NCBI RefSeq assembly: GCF_002245895.1
Contig: NZ_NPJZ01000001.1
Span: forward strand, 1,834,501-1,898,500
Reading direction: 5' to 3'
Length of the DNA stretch: 64,000 nt
From: Rhodococcus sp. OK302
Lineage (GTDB): Bacteria > Actinomycetota > Actinomycetes > Mycobacteriales > Mycobacteriaceae
In this document: one piece after another, positions 51,458-60,248 of the stretch
How the letters are laid out: each line of letters begins with the position of its first letter
Position numbering within the stretch: the stretch's first letter is position 1
Notes under the pieces: model-generated
What the model saw: the letters and a program-made list of their open reading frames with translations, nothing else
Databases searched by the model: none
What the model was told of the DNA's origin: nothing
Translations under genes and position numbers: made by a program

Positions 51458-52702
51458 ATGGCTGAGCATCGTCTTCCCGCTACCGTCCACGACAGACTGG
51501 CACAGTTGCTTGATCCGGTCGACGCGAGACTCGAAAGTCAGTACCCGGGCAATCGGGACGAGATCCAACCCGTGCACACGGTATATGTCAGCGCGGCCGA
51601 CGCGAGCGTCGATACGCCTCGGCTGTGGGGTGAGCAGGCAATACAGCTGCTCGACGCCCATGCGCATGTCATTGCCGGTCTTGATACCGAGAATGCGCTC
51701 GGTGATGTTCGGGTTCTGTTGGGCCGCAATCCCGTCCAAGACCTACGAATCGATTTCGAGGACGGCTACGGGCGACGCGAGGATCAGGAAGAGGATGCCG
51801 CAGCGCGCAATGCCGGCCGGACGTTGGCAGCGATCAGTCAAGACCCGCGGGGTCCGAGCTGGTGCGGCATCAGGTTCAAGGGGTTGCCCGCCAGTGAACG
51901 TCGACGTTCTATTCGCACTCTCGAAATTGTTCTCGACGCGGCCGGGGGAGTGCCGGCGGGATTTGTATTCACGGTACCCAAACTGCGTGCTGTAGAGCAG
52001 GTTACAGCGACAGTGATGCTCTGTGAGGAGTTGGAGAAGGCTCATGGTCTGGCGGCTGGGTCTCTTCGATTCGAATTGCAGATCGAGAGCCCGCAGGCAG
52101 TGATTGCCGCTGACGGAACCGTCGCGGTTGCGCCGGCTATCCATCGCGCCGAGGGGCGCCTTACCGGCTTGCATTACGGCACTTACGATTACAGCGCTGC
52201 CTGCGGTATCGCATCGCAGTTTCAATCCCTCGAACATCCCGTCGCAGATCACGCGAAGGCTGTCATGCTTGCCGCGGCCGCACAGACGGGAGTGTGGGTG
52301 TGTGACGGTTCCACTCAAATCGCCCCGGTCGGAACCTCCGATGCAATTCACGACGCGATCCGGCGGCACCACCGTCTGGTCAGGCGTTCCCTCGAACGTG
52401 GCTACTACCAGGGCTGGGACATGCACCCGGGCCATCTGGTCACTCGGTGGCTCGCGACTTTCGGTTTCTATCGCTCGGCCTTGGCTGCTGCCGCGCCGCG
52501 AGTCCAGGCTTACCTCGATCGCCGCGGTGGGAGTGTGATGGATGAACCGGCAACGGCGCAGGCACTGGCCGCTGTGATCCTCCGCGGCGTGGATGCAGGA
52601 GCATTCGCCGAATCCGACATTCTTGCGCTCGCACCGGCTGCAGACGTCGCGGTGCTACGAAAATTGGTGGGACGGACTACCGCGACGAATGGAGTGAACT
52701 GA
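51458..52702 (+). CDS. HpcH/HpaI aldolase-like DUF6986 protein of the ureide cluster
   Basis: A 414-residue TIM-barrel protein of the citrate lyase beta/aldolase superfamily. Seen: VRVLLGRNPVQDLRIDFEDG (DFEDG metal-site acids), WCGIRFKGLPASERRRSIRT, FVFTVPKLRAVEQVTA, FELQIESPQAVIA and LHYGTYDYSAACGI. The exact reaction is unknown. Its stop overlaps the allantoicase start (TGATG), so it is part of the allantoin operon. It could act on ureidoglycolate or glyoxylate, steps with no other candidate here (inference). Start ATG 51458. Confidence 0.82.
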   Translation: MAEHRLPATVHDRLAQLLDPVDARLESQYPGNRDEIQPVHTVYVSAADASVDTPRLWGEQAIQLLDAHAHVIAGLDTENALGDVRVLLGRNPVQDLRIDFEDGYGRREDQEEDAAARNAGRTLAAISQDPRGPSWCGIRFKGLPASERRRSIRTLEIVLDAAGGVPAGFVFTVPKLRAVEQVTATVMLCEELEKAHGLAAGSLRFELQIESPQAVIAADGTVAVAPAIHRAEGRLTGLHYGTYDYSAACGIASQFQSLEHPVADHAKAVMLAAAAQTGVWVCDGSTQIAPVGTSDAIHDAIRRHHRLVRRSLERGYYQGWDMHPGHLVTRWLATFGFYRSALAAAAPRVQAYLDRRGGSVMDEPATAQALAAVILRGVDAGAFAESDILALAPAADVAVLRKLVGRTTATNGVN

Positions 52703-53688
52703 TGGTTGGCACTGATTTCACTACCTTTCCCGATCTGGCGTTGCGGACGCTCGGCGGCGCCGTGATCTGGGCTAACGACGAAGCATTTGCCGAGCGTGAG
52801 GCGCTGATCCGGCCGGGGAAGGCTGGGTACCAACCGGCTACGTTCGGACACAAAGGTCAGGTCTACGACGGTTGGGAAACTCGCCGACGTCGCGTTGCCG
52901 GGCACGACGAGGCAATTGTTCGACTCGGTGTTCCCGGTGTGGTCCGCGGTGTGGTGGTCGATACCGCGTGGTTCAAGGGCAACTATCCGCCCGAGATTTC
53001 GGTGGAAGCGATCAGTGTGGACGGCTACCCGGACCCGCAAGAGTTGGCGACGTCCAGGGATTGGCAGACCATTGTGGAGCGTTCACCTGTGTCCGGTGAC
53101 TCGGAGAATCCGTTCGCGGTGATGTCCGATCAGAGGTGGACGCACGTCAAGCTCACCATTTACCCGGACGGTGGTGTGGCACGATTCCGCGTCCACGGCG
53201 AGGCGCGGCCGGATCCACGCTTCCTCGACGCCGGCCCCCTCGACCTTGCCGCGTTGGAGAACGGCGGACGAGTGACGGACTGCTCCAACATGTTCTTCAG
53301 CTCGCCCCAGAACATCCTGTTCCCGGGTCGTGCCGCGTCGATGGGTGACGGATGGGAAACAGCCCGTCGCCGAGATGACGGAAACGATTGGGTGCAGATA
53401 CAACTCGCGGGCGAGGGTTCGTTGAGTTTTGTCGAGGTCGACACGTCGTACTTCCTCGGCAATGCTCCCGGTGCCGGTTCACTATCCGGGCGCACGTCGA
53501 GCGGCGAGTGGATCGAACTGTTGCCGCGCACCGTATTCCGACCTGATACGCGCCATCGATTCCTGATCGAGCGTGATGTTCCGGTCACGGATGTGCGGTT
53601 GGACATCTTTCCGGATGGCGGGCTTGCGCGCTTGCGCGTTTTCGGTACTTTGACGGCGGCGGCTCGCGCTGCGATTTCCGGCCAGTGA
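52702..53688 (+). CDS. alc: Allantoicase
   Basis: A 328-residue enzyme hydrolysing allantoate to ureidoglycolate and urea. It consists of two related jelly-roll repeats, each with a signature: YDGWETRRRRVAGHDEAIVR with VVDTAWFKGNYPPEISVEA in the first, and GDGWETARRRDDGNDWVQIQ with VEVDTSYFLGNAPGAGSLSG in the second. ATG overlaps the DUF6986 stop by one base; puuE follows after 16 bases. The urea made could feed the urease encoded at 17.8-22.5 kb. Confidence 0.95.
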   Translation: MVGTDFTTFPDLALRTLGGAVIWANDEAFAEREALIRPGKAGYQPATFGHKGQVYDGWETRRRRVAGHDEAIVRLGVPGVVRGVVVDTAWFKGNYPPEISVEAISVDGYPDPQELATSRDWQTIVERSPVSGDSENPFAVMSDQRWTHVKLTIYPDGGVARFRVHGEARPDPRFLDAGPLDLAALENGGRVTDCSNMFFSSPQNILFPGRAASMGDGWETARRRDDGNDWVQIQLAGEGSLSFVEVDTSYFLGNAPGAGSLSGRTSSGEWIELLPRTVFRPDTRHRFLIERDVPVTDVRLDIFPDGGLARLRVFGTLTAAARAAISGQ

Positions 53689-53704
53689 CGGTAAAGGTGT
53701 TGTC

Positions 53705-54619
53705 ATGAACAGCTATCCGCGTGACATGGTGGGGTACGGCAAGAATCCTCCCCACCCACAGTGGCCGAGCGGCGCGAACATAGCCGTTCAGTTTGTCCTC
53801 AACTACGAAGAGGGCGGGGAGCGGAATGTTCTCGACGGTGATGACGCGTCGGAGACATTCTTGTCGGAAATGACTCCGGCCGAGGCATTTCCGAACCGTC
53901 ATATGAGTATGGAATCGATCTACGAGTACGGATCGCGGGCCGGGTTGTGGCGAGTCCTCGGTATTTTCGAAAAGCGGCGGCTACCGCTCACGATATTTGC
54001 CGTCGCCCGCGCTATGGAGCGTAATCCCGAAGCAGTCAGCGCTTTTCGCGACCTGGGCCACGAGATCGCGTGTCATGGACTGCGATGGGCGTCGTATCAA
54101 TCGGTCAACATCGAGCGTGAGCGCGCGGATATGGCCGAGGCCGTCTCGATCCTGCGCGACCTCACCGGATCCGCGCCGCTCGGTTGGTACACCGGACGCG
54201 ATTCACCGAACACCCGTGAGTTGGTGGTCGAGCACGGCGGGTTTGTCTACGACTCGGATTCCTACGCCGATGATCTCCCGTACTGGGTCGACGTGCCGCG
54301 CGGTGGCGAGACGGTCAAGCATCTGGTTGTTCCGTATACCCTCGATACCAATGACATGCGGTTCGCTTCTCCGGCAGGTTTTCCCAGCGGCGATCAATTC
54401 TTCGCTCATCTGCGGGATGCATTTGACGTTCTGTATGCCGAAGGCGCGGCGGGGGCACCGAAGATGCTTTCGGTCGGATTGCATTGCCGCATTGTCGGAC
54501 GGCCCGCCCGCGCGGCGGCCCTCGAACGCTTCCTCGATCACGTTCAATCACATGAGAAGGTGTGGGTCACGCGTCGGATCGACATCGCGCAGCACTGGAA
54601 GTCGGTGCATCCTGCTTAG
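53705..54619 (+). CDS. puuE: Allantoinase PuuE (polysaccharide deacetylase fold)
   Basis: A 304-residue cofactor-free allantoinase of the NodB-like fold. Family marks are YPRDMVGYGKNPPHPQWPSG, VQFVLNYEEGGERNVLDGDD, EYGSRAGLWRVLGIFEKRRL, DLGHEIACHGLRWASYQSVN and GWYTGRDSPNTRELVVEHGG. It opens allantoin to allantoate, the step before allantoicase. It ends the plus-strand operon and converges with the racemase gene 16 bases away. Confidence 0.94.
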   Translation: MNSYPRDMVGYGKNPPHPQWPSGANIAVQFVLNYEEGGERNVLDGDDASETFLSEMTPAEAFPNRHMSMESIYEYGSRAGLWRVLGIFEKRRLPLTIFAVARAMERNPEAVSAFRDLGHEIACHGLRWASYQSVNIERERADMAEAVSILRDLTGSAPLGWYTGRDSPNTRELVVEHGGFVYDSDSYADDLPYWVDVPRGGETVKHLVVPYTLDTNDMRFASPAGFPSGDQFFAHLRDAFDVLYAEGAAGAPKMLSVGLHCRIVGRPARAAALERFLDHVQSHEKVWVTRRIDIAQHWKSVHPA

Positions 54620-54635
54620 TCGTCGTTTCGTGAGT

Positions 54636-55364
54636 TCACAGCGAAAATGGTGCAAGCATTCCGGTGTAAACCTTGGGCAGTGGACGGGCGAACTCGTTGT
54701 GGGCACTTGTGGATAGGCCGAGGGTTACCAATGACTGAACCATCGTGACGCCCGCAGTGACTCCGTCGACAACCGGCACTCCCAGTTCCTCGGACAGGTC
54801 GCGACACAAGTCGGCCATTCCTGCACATCCCAAGACGATCACGTCGGAGTGGTCGCGGTCCAAGGCATCGAAACAGGCTTCCGTGATGACCTTTCGGGCA
54901 TCAGGATTGTTGTCGAGATCGAGAACCGGAATCTCACAGGAGTGAATTCCTCGGCAATGTCTCTGCATTCCGTATCGCTCCACAAGATCAGCTGCGCGAC
55001 CACAGGTTCGGCCGAGTGTCGTGACGATACTGAATCCGCGGCCGAGGAATGCCGCATAGTGCATGGCAGCTTCGGCAATGGCGACGACCGGGCCCGCAGC
55101 CAGTTCGCGGGCCGCATCCAAACCGGGATCACCGAAGCACGCAATGACATATCCATCGGCACCGTCCCTTTCGCCGGCCATGATTTCGGCGAGAATTCCT
55201 GGAACGCTGAGTGCTTCATCGTAGTGACTTTCGATGGATGAGGGTCCCATCGCTGGGCTGACGGCCTCGATGAATGCGCCCGGGCCGCAGGCGGCCCGGG
55301 CGCATTCTTCGATCTCGGCGGTCATTGCCCATGTGGTGTTGGGGTTGATCACCTTGATCTTCAT
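54636..55364 (-). CDS. Asp/Glu/hydantoin racemase, probable allantoin racemase
   Basis: A 242-residue racemase with two catalytic cysteines: C76 in YVIACFGDPG and C180 in VIVLGCAGM. MKIKVINPNTTWAMT is the usual start of HyuE/HpxA proteins. In this setting allantoin racemase (HpxA-type) is the likeliest role, supplying the enantiomer used by PuuE. It is five bases downstream of the NCS1 permease gene on the minus strand. Confidence 0.88.
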   Translation of the reverse strand: MKIKVINPNTTWAMTAEIEECARAACGPGAFIEAVSPAMGPSSIESHYDEALSVPGILAEIMAGERDGADGYVIACFGDPGLDAARELAAGPVVAIAEAAMHYAAFLGRGFSIVTTLGRTCGRAADLVERYGMQRHCRGIHSCEIPVLDLDNNPDARKVITEACFDALDRDHSDVIVLGCAGMADLCRDLSEELGVPVVDGVTAGVTMVQSLVTLGLSTSAHNEFARPLPKVYTGMLAPFSL

Positions 55365-55369
55365 GATGG

Positions 55370-56944
55370 TCAGCTCACTCCTGCCCGGTCCTCCGCGGGA
55401 ATGTTCTTGACCGCGAGGGCAGTGCGGGTGGCGAGCAGATAGTAGACGGCAAATCCGAGTCCACAGCCGATGAACCAGCTGTACTGTGCTGCGGTGTACA
55501 TTCCCGTGAGATCTTTGCCGAGCACGGGAATCATGGCGACGACGGCTCCGATAGCGGTGGAAATTACAGCAGCGGGATTGTAACCCTTTCTGTACCAGTA
55601 TGTTCCGGTGGTCGACATATTGAAAAGTTCGTCAACGACAACCTTTTGTTTGCGAATCAAGTAGTAATCGGCGATCAGGATGCCGAACAGTGGCCCGATG
55701 AATGCGCCGAGGGTCTCCAGCGTGTAGTGGATGACATCGGGATTGCTGTAGAGGTTCCACGGCGTGATGAGAATAGAGCCGATCGCCGCGATCATGCCGC
55801 CGGCGCGCCAGCTGATCTTCTGCGGGCTGACGTTGGAGAAATCGAATGCCGGTGAGATGAAGTTGGCGACGATGTTGATACCGATGGTTGCGATTGCGAA
55901 GGTGAGTGCACCGAGGACTATCGCAAAGGTGCTGTCGATCCGCGCCACAGTGGCAACCGGGTCGGTGATCAGTTCGCCGTAGACCGGGAGGGTCAACGAG
56001 GCTGTGACTACTACGAGTACGGAGAACACGAGGAAGTTAACCGGCAAGCCGAGAAAGTTTCCCTTCTTCACAGCAGTGAATGACTTTCCGTAGCGCGAGA
56101 AGTCGCCGAAGTTGAGCATCGGGCCGGAGAAATACGAGACCACGAGAGCGATGGCACCGAGCATTACCGGAACTGCGTCGAAGCCGGTGTACTTGACATC
56201 GCCGAGGGTGAGATCGATTGCGCTCCAACCAGCCTTGTAGATGAGATAGCCGCACAACATGAACATGACGAAGTAGACGGCCGGCCCGCAGAAGTCGATG
56301 AACTTGCGGATCGATTCCATTCCGCGCCAGAACACACAAGCCTGCAGTACCCAAAGGAGCATGAAACTGCCCCAACCCAAGGTGGATAGTCCGGCAAAAC
56401 CGTGGTCTTCGACAACAGCATAAGGGGCCAGTGAGGGAAAGAGTTTGATCAGTACCACATCGAGGGCTGCTGAGGCCAGGAACGTTTGGATTCCGTACCA
56501 GGCCACTGCGATCAGGCCGCGAATGATGGCGGGGATGTTCGCTCCGAGAACGCCGAACACGCTGCGGCAGATCACCGGGTAGGGAACGCCGGTTGCCTGA
56601 CTTGGTTTGGCTACGAGATTGCAGAAGAAGTAGACGATCGTGATGCCGACCAGCAACGCGACAAGTACCTGCCAGCTGGCCAACCCGAGTGCGAAAAGGC
56701 TACCAGCAGTTACATATCCACCAACGCTGTGCACATCGGACATCCAGAAGGCGAAGATGTTGTACGACGACCAGGTCTGCTTCCTCAGAGGAGCTAGATC
56801 CTCGTTGGTCAACCGTGGGTCGTAGCCGGGCTTGACCAGGCCGCTACCCGTGGGATGGCCGGCAGCCTCGACCAGGTCGCTGTGGCCGGACTCGGTAGGC
56901 ATTGATGGAGCTGAGGTGGTAGGAGACGGAAGTGTATTGGTCAT
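55370..56944 (-). CDS. NCS1 permease, probable allantoin transporter
   Basis: A 524-residue sodium- or proton-coupled transporter of the nucleobase-cation-symport-1 family, with 12 helices. Helix 1 region WSSYNIFAFWMSDVHSVGGY and helix 3 TGVPYPVICRSVFGVLGANI carry the family patterns, as do VSYFSGPMLNFGDFSRYGKS and ILIADYYLIRKQKV. Context points to allantoin, with hydantoin or purine as alternatives. AGGAG precedes ATG 56944. Between the gntR gene and the racemase. Confidence 0.92.
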   Translation of the reverse strand: MTNTLPSPTTSAPSMPTESGHSDLVEAAGHPTGSGLVKPGYDPRLTNEDLAPLRKQTWSSYNIFAFWMSDVHSVGGYVTAGSLFALGLASWQVLVALLVGITIVYFFCNLVAKPSQATGVPYPVICRSVFGVLGANIPAIIRGLIAVAWYGIQTFLASAALDVVLIKLFPSLAPYAVVEDHGFAGLSTLGWGSFMLLWVLQACVFWRGMESIRKFIDFCGPAVYFVMFMLCGYLIYKAGWSAIDLTLGDVKYTGFDAVPVMLGAIALVVSYFSGPMLNFGDFSRYGKSFTAVKKGNFLGLPVNFLVFSVLVVVTASLTLPVYGELITDPVATVARIDSTFAIVLGALTFAIATIGINIVANFISPAFDFSNVSPQKISWRAGGMIAAIGSILITPWNLYSNPDVIHYTLETLGAFIGPLFGILIADYYLIRKQKVVVDELFNMSTTGTYWYRKGYNPAAVISTAIGAVVAMIPVLGKDLTGMYTAAQYSWFIGCGLGFAVYYLLATRTALAVKNIPAEDRAGVS

Positions 56945-57049
56945 GACAGCTCCTGTGCATCAGGGCAGGAAGGTGGTGGAAGTGACAAGCTCTCAGCGTC
57001 GTCGGTGAAAACTGTGGTGAGAGAAAGGTATCCACGTTTTGTTGCGCAG

Positions 57050-57775
57050 CTATTGCGTGATCGGTATATCTTTTTCGGCCAGCAGGCCGGTGTCGGCCGG
57101 AAGCGTCGCAATCACGGAGTTGAGTCGATTGTGGTGGATTTCGGATGCGGCCAACAGCGCGGACGCGTCTCTGAGCAGAAAGGCGTCGAGCATTGCGGTG
57201 TGATCGGCGTGGAGGACTTGTCTGTCGACGTCGGCAACGTGGACCATCGGCTGGACCGGTTCGGTGATGTTCCAGGCGGCTTCGAACATGTGCAGTAGTC
57301 GATACATGCGCGAGGGTCGTGTCAGCGCCATATGGAAGTTCCGGCTCTCACAGTGATACGAATGCGAGTCGTCGTAGCGCAGAGCGATTTCGAGTCGAGA
57401 GTTCACCTCGACGGCGTAGGCGTGGTCGTCGGCGGTTGCCAGCTCGACCGCCAGTGTCAGTGCAGCTGATTCCAACGTCTCGCGGACTATGTACATCTCG
57501 CGTAGTTCTGCGTGAGTCAATTGGGCGACGGTGTAGCCGAATTGGTGGCGGTGATCGACCAGTGATTCACCGATCAGTGTTTTGAGCGACTCCCGTACCG
57601 GTATCCGGCTGACACCGAAGAGCGCAGCAACTTCACTGAGTGGAATGGGTGTGCCCGGAGGAGCTGAACCAGAGAGGATGACCCGGCGCAATTCGTCGAG
57701 GATCGCTTGCTGAGAACCTCCGGGAGCATCGATCACCAGTTGCGTCAGCAGCACTGATCTCCGGCGAGGCGGCAT
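57050..57775 (-). CDS. GntR/FadR-family regulator of the allantoin cluster
   Basis: A 241-residue regulator with an N-terminal wHTH (QAILDELRRVILSGSAPPGT, PLSEVAALFGVSRIPVRESL) and an FCD ligand domain (LREMYIVRETLESAALTLAV, FHMALTRPSRMYRLLHMFEA, LHADHTAMLDAFLLRDASAL). It heads the minus-strand gntR-permease-racemase row and probably controls both ureide operons, with allantoin or allantoate as likely ligand. ATG 57775 has AAGGAGAG; a longer in-frame start was rejected. The 105-base gap to the permease shows no sure operator. Confidence 0.9.
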   Translation of the reverse strand: MPPRRRSVLLTQLVIDAPGGSQQAILDELRRVILSGSAPPGTPIPLSEVAALFGVSRIPVRESLKTLIGESLVDHRHQFGYTVAQLTHAELREMYIVRETLESAALTLAVELATADDHAYAVEVNSRLEIALRYDDSHSYHCESRNFHMALTRPSRMYRLLHMFEAAWNITEPVQPMVHVADVDRQVLHADHTAMLDAFLLRDASALLAASEIHHNRLNSVIATLPADTGLLAEKDIPITQ

Positions 57776-57901
57776 GGTGCTCTCCTTTCCGACGAATATC
57801 AGAGTAGAAAAGTGTTGTTGCGCCGGCGTGACATTGCAATGACGAAGGAAGTTCACGCGGAGTGATTTTTTCTCGCAGAACAATCGTGTACGTTCGATTC
57901 C

Positions 57902-58207
57902 ATGAATCAGCAGGGAGCGAGCACGGTGACGCGGTCACTGTTGCTACTTCTGCTTCCGTTCATCGCGTTGCTTGCCGCTCCACCGCTCAGTTCCTCGGGC
58001 AGTGCTGCCGTATTGGGAACCGCGATCGCGGTGTTTGTCGTCGCGGCGTTGTCGGCGTCGCCGATGTACGAAGCACTCCAACTGCGCGCGGTGTCGTCCC
58101 AGGGTCCGTCCGGCGATGAACGCTGCTTGCGTGGTGCCTTCCGTCGGCAGAGCAGCCCGGACGCACCGGGACGTCCGCAACCTCGAGCACCGGGAATTGG
58201 TCGCTAG
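57902..58207 (+). CDS. DUF6412-like small membrane protein
   Basis: A 101-residue protein with two helices (SLLLLLLPFIALLAAPPLSS and AVLGTAIAVFVVAALSASPM) and a Pro/Arg-rich tail. Similar short proteins precede a second YidC gene in actinomycetes. It lies 111 bases upstream of that gene. A helper role to the YidC paralogue is possible but not shown. Start ATG 57902, divergent from gntR. Confidence 0.72.
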   Translation: MNQQGASTVTRSLLLLLLPFIALLAAPPLSSSGSAAVLGTAIAVFVVAALSASPMYEALQLRAVSSQGPSGDERCLRGAFRRQSSPDAPGRPQPRAPGIGR

Positions 58208-58318
58208 ATCGACGTAGTGCGGGGTTGAACCCGTCGTAGGTCGGTCTCTCTGGCTCAGTCCACGACCATTCCCGCGTTCGGATTCTCCGAACGTCCCTCT
58301 TGGCGAGGTTCATTCATC

Positions 58319-59251
58319 ATGCTCGATTTTATCTATTACCCCGTGTCCGCAATTCTGTGGTTTTGGCACAAGGTCTTTTCTTTTGTTTCCGGATCGCCGG
58401 ACAACGGCATCGTGTGGGCGCTGTCGGTGGTATTCCTGGTGTTCACGCTCAGGGCGATTCTGTTCAAACCTTTTGTCAAGCAGGTTCGCACTCAACTGGT
58501 GATGCAGAAGCTGCAACCGCAGATCAAGGTGATGCAGAAGAAGTACGCCGGCGACCGGCAGAAACTTGCCGTGGAGATGAGCAAGTTGCAGAAGGAGCAC
58601 AACTACAGCCCGTTGCTCGGGTGTCTGCCGATGCTTGTTCAGGCACCTGTTTTCATCGGGCTCTATCACGTCCTCCGCTCGTTCAATCGGACCGGAGCGG
58701 CCTCCCACCTCCCGTTTCTCAGCCCGACCGAGCCAATGTCGATCGCGGACAATGCGAATACGGCCAACTATTTCTTCAGCGCTTCCGACGTGCAGTCATT
58801 TCTTGACGCGAAGTTGTTCGGGGCGCCGCTGTCGGCCATGATTTCGAGTCCGGCCGCCCAATTGGAAGCGTTCGGCGACGTCACCAGATTGTCCATCGTC
58901 CTGGTCGCTGTTCCCCTGATGGTCTTTGCGGCCGTGGCGACACATTTCACGTCGAGAGCATCGGTCGCGCGGCAGGTTGATTCCGGGATTGCCAACCCGC
59001 AAACGGCAATTATGAACAAACTCGCATTGTGGGTGTTTCCGGTCGGCGTGATCGCGTTCGGTTCCTTCGCGCCGGTCGCAATCCTGATCTACTTCGTCAG
59101 CAACAACTGCTGGACCTTGGCTCAACAGCATTTTGTGTACGGCAAAATTGCCGCGGAGAAACGCGAAGCCGACGTGGAACCCGCGCCGAAGCCGGCACCC
59201 ACAGCGCCGGCGCCGGGTGCCAAGCCGATCAAAGCCAAACGGAAACAGTGA
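58319..59251 (+). CDS. yidC: YidC/Oxa1-type membrane insertase (second type)
   Basis: A 310-residue insertase placing proteins in the membrane. The Oxa1 core shows IVWALSVVFLVFTLRAILFK with the groove arginine, the cytoplasmic loop MQKLQPQIKVMQKKYAGDRQ, LLGCLPMLVQAPVFIGLYHV and NKLALWVFPVGVIAFGSFAP, and NNCWTLAQQHFVYGKIA. It is not beside rpmH/rnpA, where the housekeeping yidC sits in actinomycetes, so it is a likely paralogue. The DUF6412 gene is just upstream. Confidence 0.92.
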   Translation: MLDFIYYPVSAILWFWHKVFSFVSGSPDNGIVWALSVVFLVFTLRAILFKPFVKQVRTQLVMQKLQPQIKVMQKKYAGDRQKLAVEMSKLQKEHNYSPLLGCLPMLVQAPVFIGLYHVLRSFNRTGAASHLPFLSPTEPMSIADNANTANYFFSASDVQSFLDAKLFGAPLSAMISSPAAQLEAFGDVTRLSIVLVAVPLMVFAAVATHFTSRASVARQVDSGIANPQTAIMNKLALWVFPVGVIAFGSFAPVAILIYFVSNNCWTLAQQHFVYGKIAAEKREADVEPAPKPAPTAPAPGAKPIKAKRKQ

Positions 59252-59302
59252 TCAGAAGTTCAGCCATTCCTACCGCTGGGTAGCGCACGTACGCTGGATT
59301 TC

Positions 59303-60175
59303 ATGACCAAGTGGACTGCAGATGACGTTGTCGATCAGACCGGACGAAAATTTGTCGTGACGGGCGCGAACAGTGGGTTGGGGGAAGTGGTCGCGCGGGC
59401 GCTGGGTAAAGCCGGCGCCGACGTCGTGCTGGCGTGTCGGAACACATCGAAAGCGGATGTAGTCGCTGCTGAAATCGGCTCGAATGCCGTGGTGCGCAAA
59501 CTTGATCTCTCCGATCTGTCGTCGGTACGCGAGTTCGCCGATGCCACCGATGCCGTTGACGTCCTGGTGAACAACGCCGGGGTGATGGCGGTGCCGTTCC
59601 GACGAACGGTGGACGGCTTCGAAATGCAGATCGGTACCAACCATCTCGGCCACTTCGCACTGACCGGACTGTTGAAGGACAAGCTGACCGACCGCGTCGT
59701 CACGATGTCCAGCATGATGCATCAGTTGGGCACTATCGATCTCGACGATCTCAATTTCGAGCACCGCAAGTACAACCGGTGGCGCGCCTACGGGCAGTCC
59801 AAGCTCGCGAATCTTCTGTTCACGTATGAACTTCAACGCAGGCTGGCGGCTTCCGGTTCGACGCTGAAGGCATTGGCGTCGCACCCCGGTTATGCGGCGA
59901 CGAACCTGCAGGGGCACACCGAGTCGATCCACGACAAGCTGATGGGCATCGGCAATCTGGTCGCGCAGTCCGCGCAGATGGGTGCCTTGCCGGAGTTGTG
60001 GGCGGCTACGGCGCCCGACGCGTTCGGTGGCAGCTACATCGGGCCCGACGGACCGTTCGAGCAGCGGGGATATCCGAAAGTTGTTGGCTCGAACAAGAAG
60101 TCACATGACAAGAAGACCGCAGCCGGCCTGTGGACTTTGTCCGAGAAGTTGACCGGAGTGTCGTTCGGAATCTGA
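59303..60175 (+). CDS. SDR oxidoreductase, retinol-dehydrogenase-like
   Basis: A 290-residue NADP-type SDR. It has [58 protein letters not shown] with the catalytic Ser and [19 protein letters not shown] with YxxxK. Proteins of this type act on steroids, retinoids or lipid carbonyls in other organisms; substrate unknown. A TACGCT -10 box seven bases before ATG 59303 suggests a leaderless start. Confidence 0.88.
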   Translation: MTKWTADDVVDQTGRKFVVTGANSGLGEVVARALGKAGADVVLACRNTSKADVVAAEIGSNAVVRKLDLSDLSSVREFADATDAVDVLVNNAGVMAVPFRRTVDGFEMQIGTNHLGHFALTGLLKDKLTDRVVTMSSMMHQLGTIDLDDLNFEHRKYNRWRAYGQSKLANLLFTYELQRRLAASGSTLKALASHPGYAATNLQGHTESIHDKLMGIGNLVAQSAQMGALPELWAATAPDAFGGSYIGPDGPFEQRGYPKVVGSNKKSHDKKTAAGLWTLSEKLTGVSFGI

Positions 60176-60186
60176 TCCACGACGAC

Positions 60187-60219
60187 GATGGCCGCGAATC
60201 CCAGTGATTCGCGGCCATC
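60187..60219. terminator. 14-bp hairpin terminator between convergent oxidoreductase genes
   Basis: GATGGCCGCGAATC (60187-60200) pairs perfectly with GATTCGCGGCCATC (60206-60219), loop CCAGT. Confidence 0.88.
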
Positions 60220-60248
60220 GCCGGTCATGAAAGATGTACCTGTGAAAG

